Positions 62,847 through 64,000 of a stretch of DNA of 64,000 nt are shown here, piece after piece. Position numbers and translations under genes: made by a program. Position 1 is the stretch's first letter. Each line of letters opens with the position of its first letter. The stretch is from positions 124,001 to 188,000 of the forward strand of contig NZ_QGTG01000009.1 in assembly GCF_003182155.1 (NCBI RefSeq), read 5' to 3'. Source of the DNA: Chitinophaga sp. S165. Lineage in GTDB: Bacteria; Bacteroidota; Bacteroidia; Chitinophagales; Chitinophagaceae. The notes beneath the pieces are model-generated. The model saw only the letters and a list, made by a program, of their open reading frames with translations, was not told where the DNA came from and made no database searches.

Positions 62847-64000
62847 ACTTCTGATGTTAAATACCTTGGAATGGTGTTTGAGATAGGAGTCAGATGCCGC
62901 TTTATAATATTCTTTACGGTTTCCAGTTTCAGGCGGTATTTTATAAAATGGGGAGCGTTGACGTATAGCATTTCAGCGTCCTTTACGGAAAAATTATCCG
63001 GATGCTTGCTTTGCTCGTGCTTAATTAATTGGTACACATCATGGGCTTCCCGAAATCTTCTAAGATGCATGAGGATCAAATAATGATAATACAGCAGCCT
63101 CCATTGGTATAACGACGGTTTTATATCCGCGACACCTGGTCCATGTGGTCGCCGGCCTTGATATTGTATCACTGCAAATGTGCTGCAGATTAAGGCGATG
63201 TGCCATTGCTGCATGTTGATGTAAAATTCAATGATAGTTTCTATAGGCTCTGCAAACCTTTTTTCCGCCTTAAATGCTTTTAACAAGCTCTCTTTTACCA
63301 GTGGCCAAGTCTCATTTAAGTCCATTTGATTAGCGGCTATATGGGAGTACAACCTGCATTGCTCGTACCGTTCCATGCCTTTTAAACCCGCCACGTCTAA
63401 ATAAGATTCGTGAGCGAACAGATGCCATTGCTTTTTGCGAACAGGATCTTTGCAGTTAATAGCGGCAGCATAGTAGCTATCAGCCAGGTAAAGTAGCCAC
63501 CGGTACGTTCTATGTCCCTGAGACGTGTACTCTTTTAGTTTCTCGACGTAGAACAGGTATTTTTTTTCAATATCGGTTTTCCAGCTTGCCCCTTTCATCT
63601 CATAGTTGATGATGATTTGGTTACAGTGGGACACCGAAAGCTGTTCGGATTCACAGCGCATATATTCATGTACAGGTCCTTCCCATTTAAATGGCTTTGA
63701 TAAGGCGAAAAATAGTTGTTTGGAAAACGCCATATCCTCGGATATGCCCGTTACAAAGTACAGGTCGTCACTGATCGCATCTTTATCAAAATCGTCCACA
63801 AATTTCATGACCTCGTCGCAGTCAAACCAAAATCCCCAGGTTTCATTCCTATTCCAGCCCAGGCGACCTACTATCTCTATCAGCTTGTCTAAAGCATAAT
63901 TACGGGAGTTGGCAAAGTCATCAAAAGGTCGCTCGAAAACATAAGTGGGAATGCCATGTGCATCTCCCCAGGTCCTGATGATCGAAATCGTATGATCGTT
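62843..64000 (-). CDS. Glycosyltransferase with TPR-like tail (N-terminus outside the window)
   Basis: The C-terminal 385 residues are visible; the start lies beyond 64000. The visible N-terminal part has FERPFDDFANSRNYALDKL and WGFWFDCDEVMKF, matching family 2 glycosyltransferases of the SunS type (aromatic-rich DxD-like DCDEV). The rest is helical (TPR-like repeats). It stops within the start codon of the synthetase (ATGA, 4-bp overlap), so it belongs to the same operon. The glycan acceptor may be one of the small peptides. Confidence 0.8.
   Translation of the reverse strand, partial: NDHTISIIRTWGDAHGIPTYVFERPFDDFANSRNYALDKLIEIVGRLGWNRNETWGFWFDCDEVMKFVDDFDKDAISDDLYFVTGISEDMAFSKQLFFALSKPFKWEGPVHEYMRCESEQLSVSHCNQIIINYEMKGASWKTDIEKKYLFYVEKLKEYTSQGHRTYRWLLYLADSYYAAAINCKDPVRKKQWHLFAHESYLDVAGLKGMERYEQCRLYSHIAANQMDLNETWPLVKESLLKAFKAEKRFAEPIETIIEFYINMQQWHIALICSTFAVIQYQGRRPHGPGVADIKPSLYQWRLLYYHYLILMHLRRFREAHDVYQLIKHEQSKHPDNFSVKDAEMLYVNAPHFIKYRLKLETVKNIIKRHLTPISNTIPRYLTSEV

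Noticed and set aside
1..64000. CRISPR array or prophage structural genes
   Set aside because: No regularly spaced repeats with spacers and no capsid, tail or portal proteins were seen.

Overview
The window looks like a chromosome segment from a Chitinophaga-like member of the Bacteroidota. The evidence is the set of TTTG / TAnnTTTG promoters, the general lack of Shine-Dalgarno sites, two SusC/SusD pairs, two ECF-sigma/FecR pairs, DUF4974-type anti-sigma factors and an IS1182 transposase. The first 23 kb reads as ordinary host chromosome, 23.2 to about 39.6 kb as an integrated accessory island, and 40 to 64 kb as accessory nutrient or peptide loci.

Core part (1-23.2 kb). A plus-strand operon for reductive pyrimidine degradation encodes an NCS1 permease, dihydropyrimidinase, beta-ureidopropionase-like amidase and the two subunits of NAD-dependent dihydropyrimidine dehydrogenase (PreT, PreA). 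A minus-strand block follows: ECF sigma, FecR, an Oar-like TonB-dependent receptor and a Tat-exported phospholipase C. After it come a lipoprotein sugar dehydrogenase, an AraC regulator, an aldo/keto reductase, a structured leader or small RNA ending in a terminator, a secreted acetolactate decarboxylase, a DinB-like protein, 3-methyladenine glycosylase Tag, a second AraC regulator, a short-chain dehydrogenase, an outer-membrane barrel protein and tRNA-Leu(CAA).

Island (from the 3' end of tRNA-Leu to about 39.6 kb; right end not located). A tyrosine recombinase lies next to the tRNA, followed by an intact IS1182 copy with inverted repeats and a 6-bp flanking duplication, then an excisionase-like protein. 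The cargo includes a minus-strand ubiquitin-like operon: a triple beta-grasp multi-ubiquitin protein, a DUF6791-ThiF E1-like protein and a DUF6527 Cys/His protein, with an M48-like zinc protease downstream. Divergent from it is an operon of an XRE regulator, a Ser/Thr kinase and a TPR protein, separated by a region with three tandem hairpins. A doubly frameshifted Abi/DUF2971-like pseudogene, a RadC-type JAMM protein and a C5-cytosine methyltransferase complete it. The methyltransferase gene carries a long, apparently non-random second reading frame.

Right part (40-64 kb). Two loci share a layout. In each, a plus-strand SusC/SusD pair faces a minus-strand operon containing a MauE-like membrane protein with a PCxCGG motif and small exported Cys-containing peptides. 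The first adds a beta-propeller-like protein. The second adds an ECF sigma/FecR pair, a TlpA-like thioredoxin protein, a class III lanthionine synthetase-like protein (kinase plus zinc-less LanC) and a glycosyltransferase cut by the window end. I read the second locus as a possible peptide-modification and export/uptake system. This is the least familiar system in the window.
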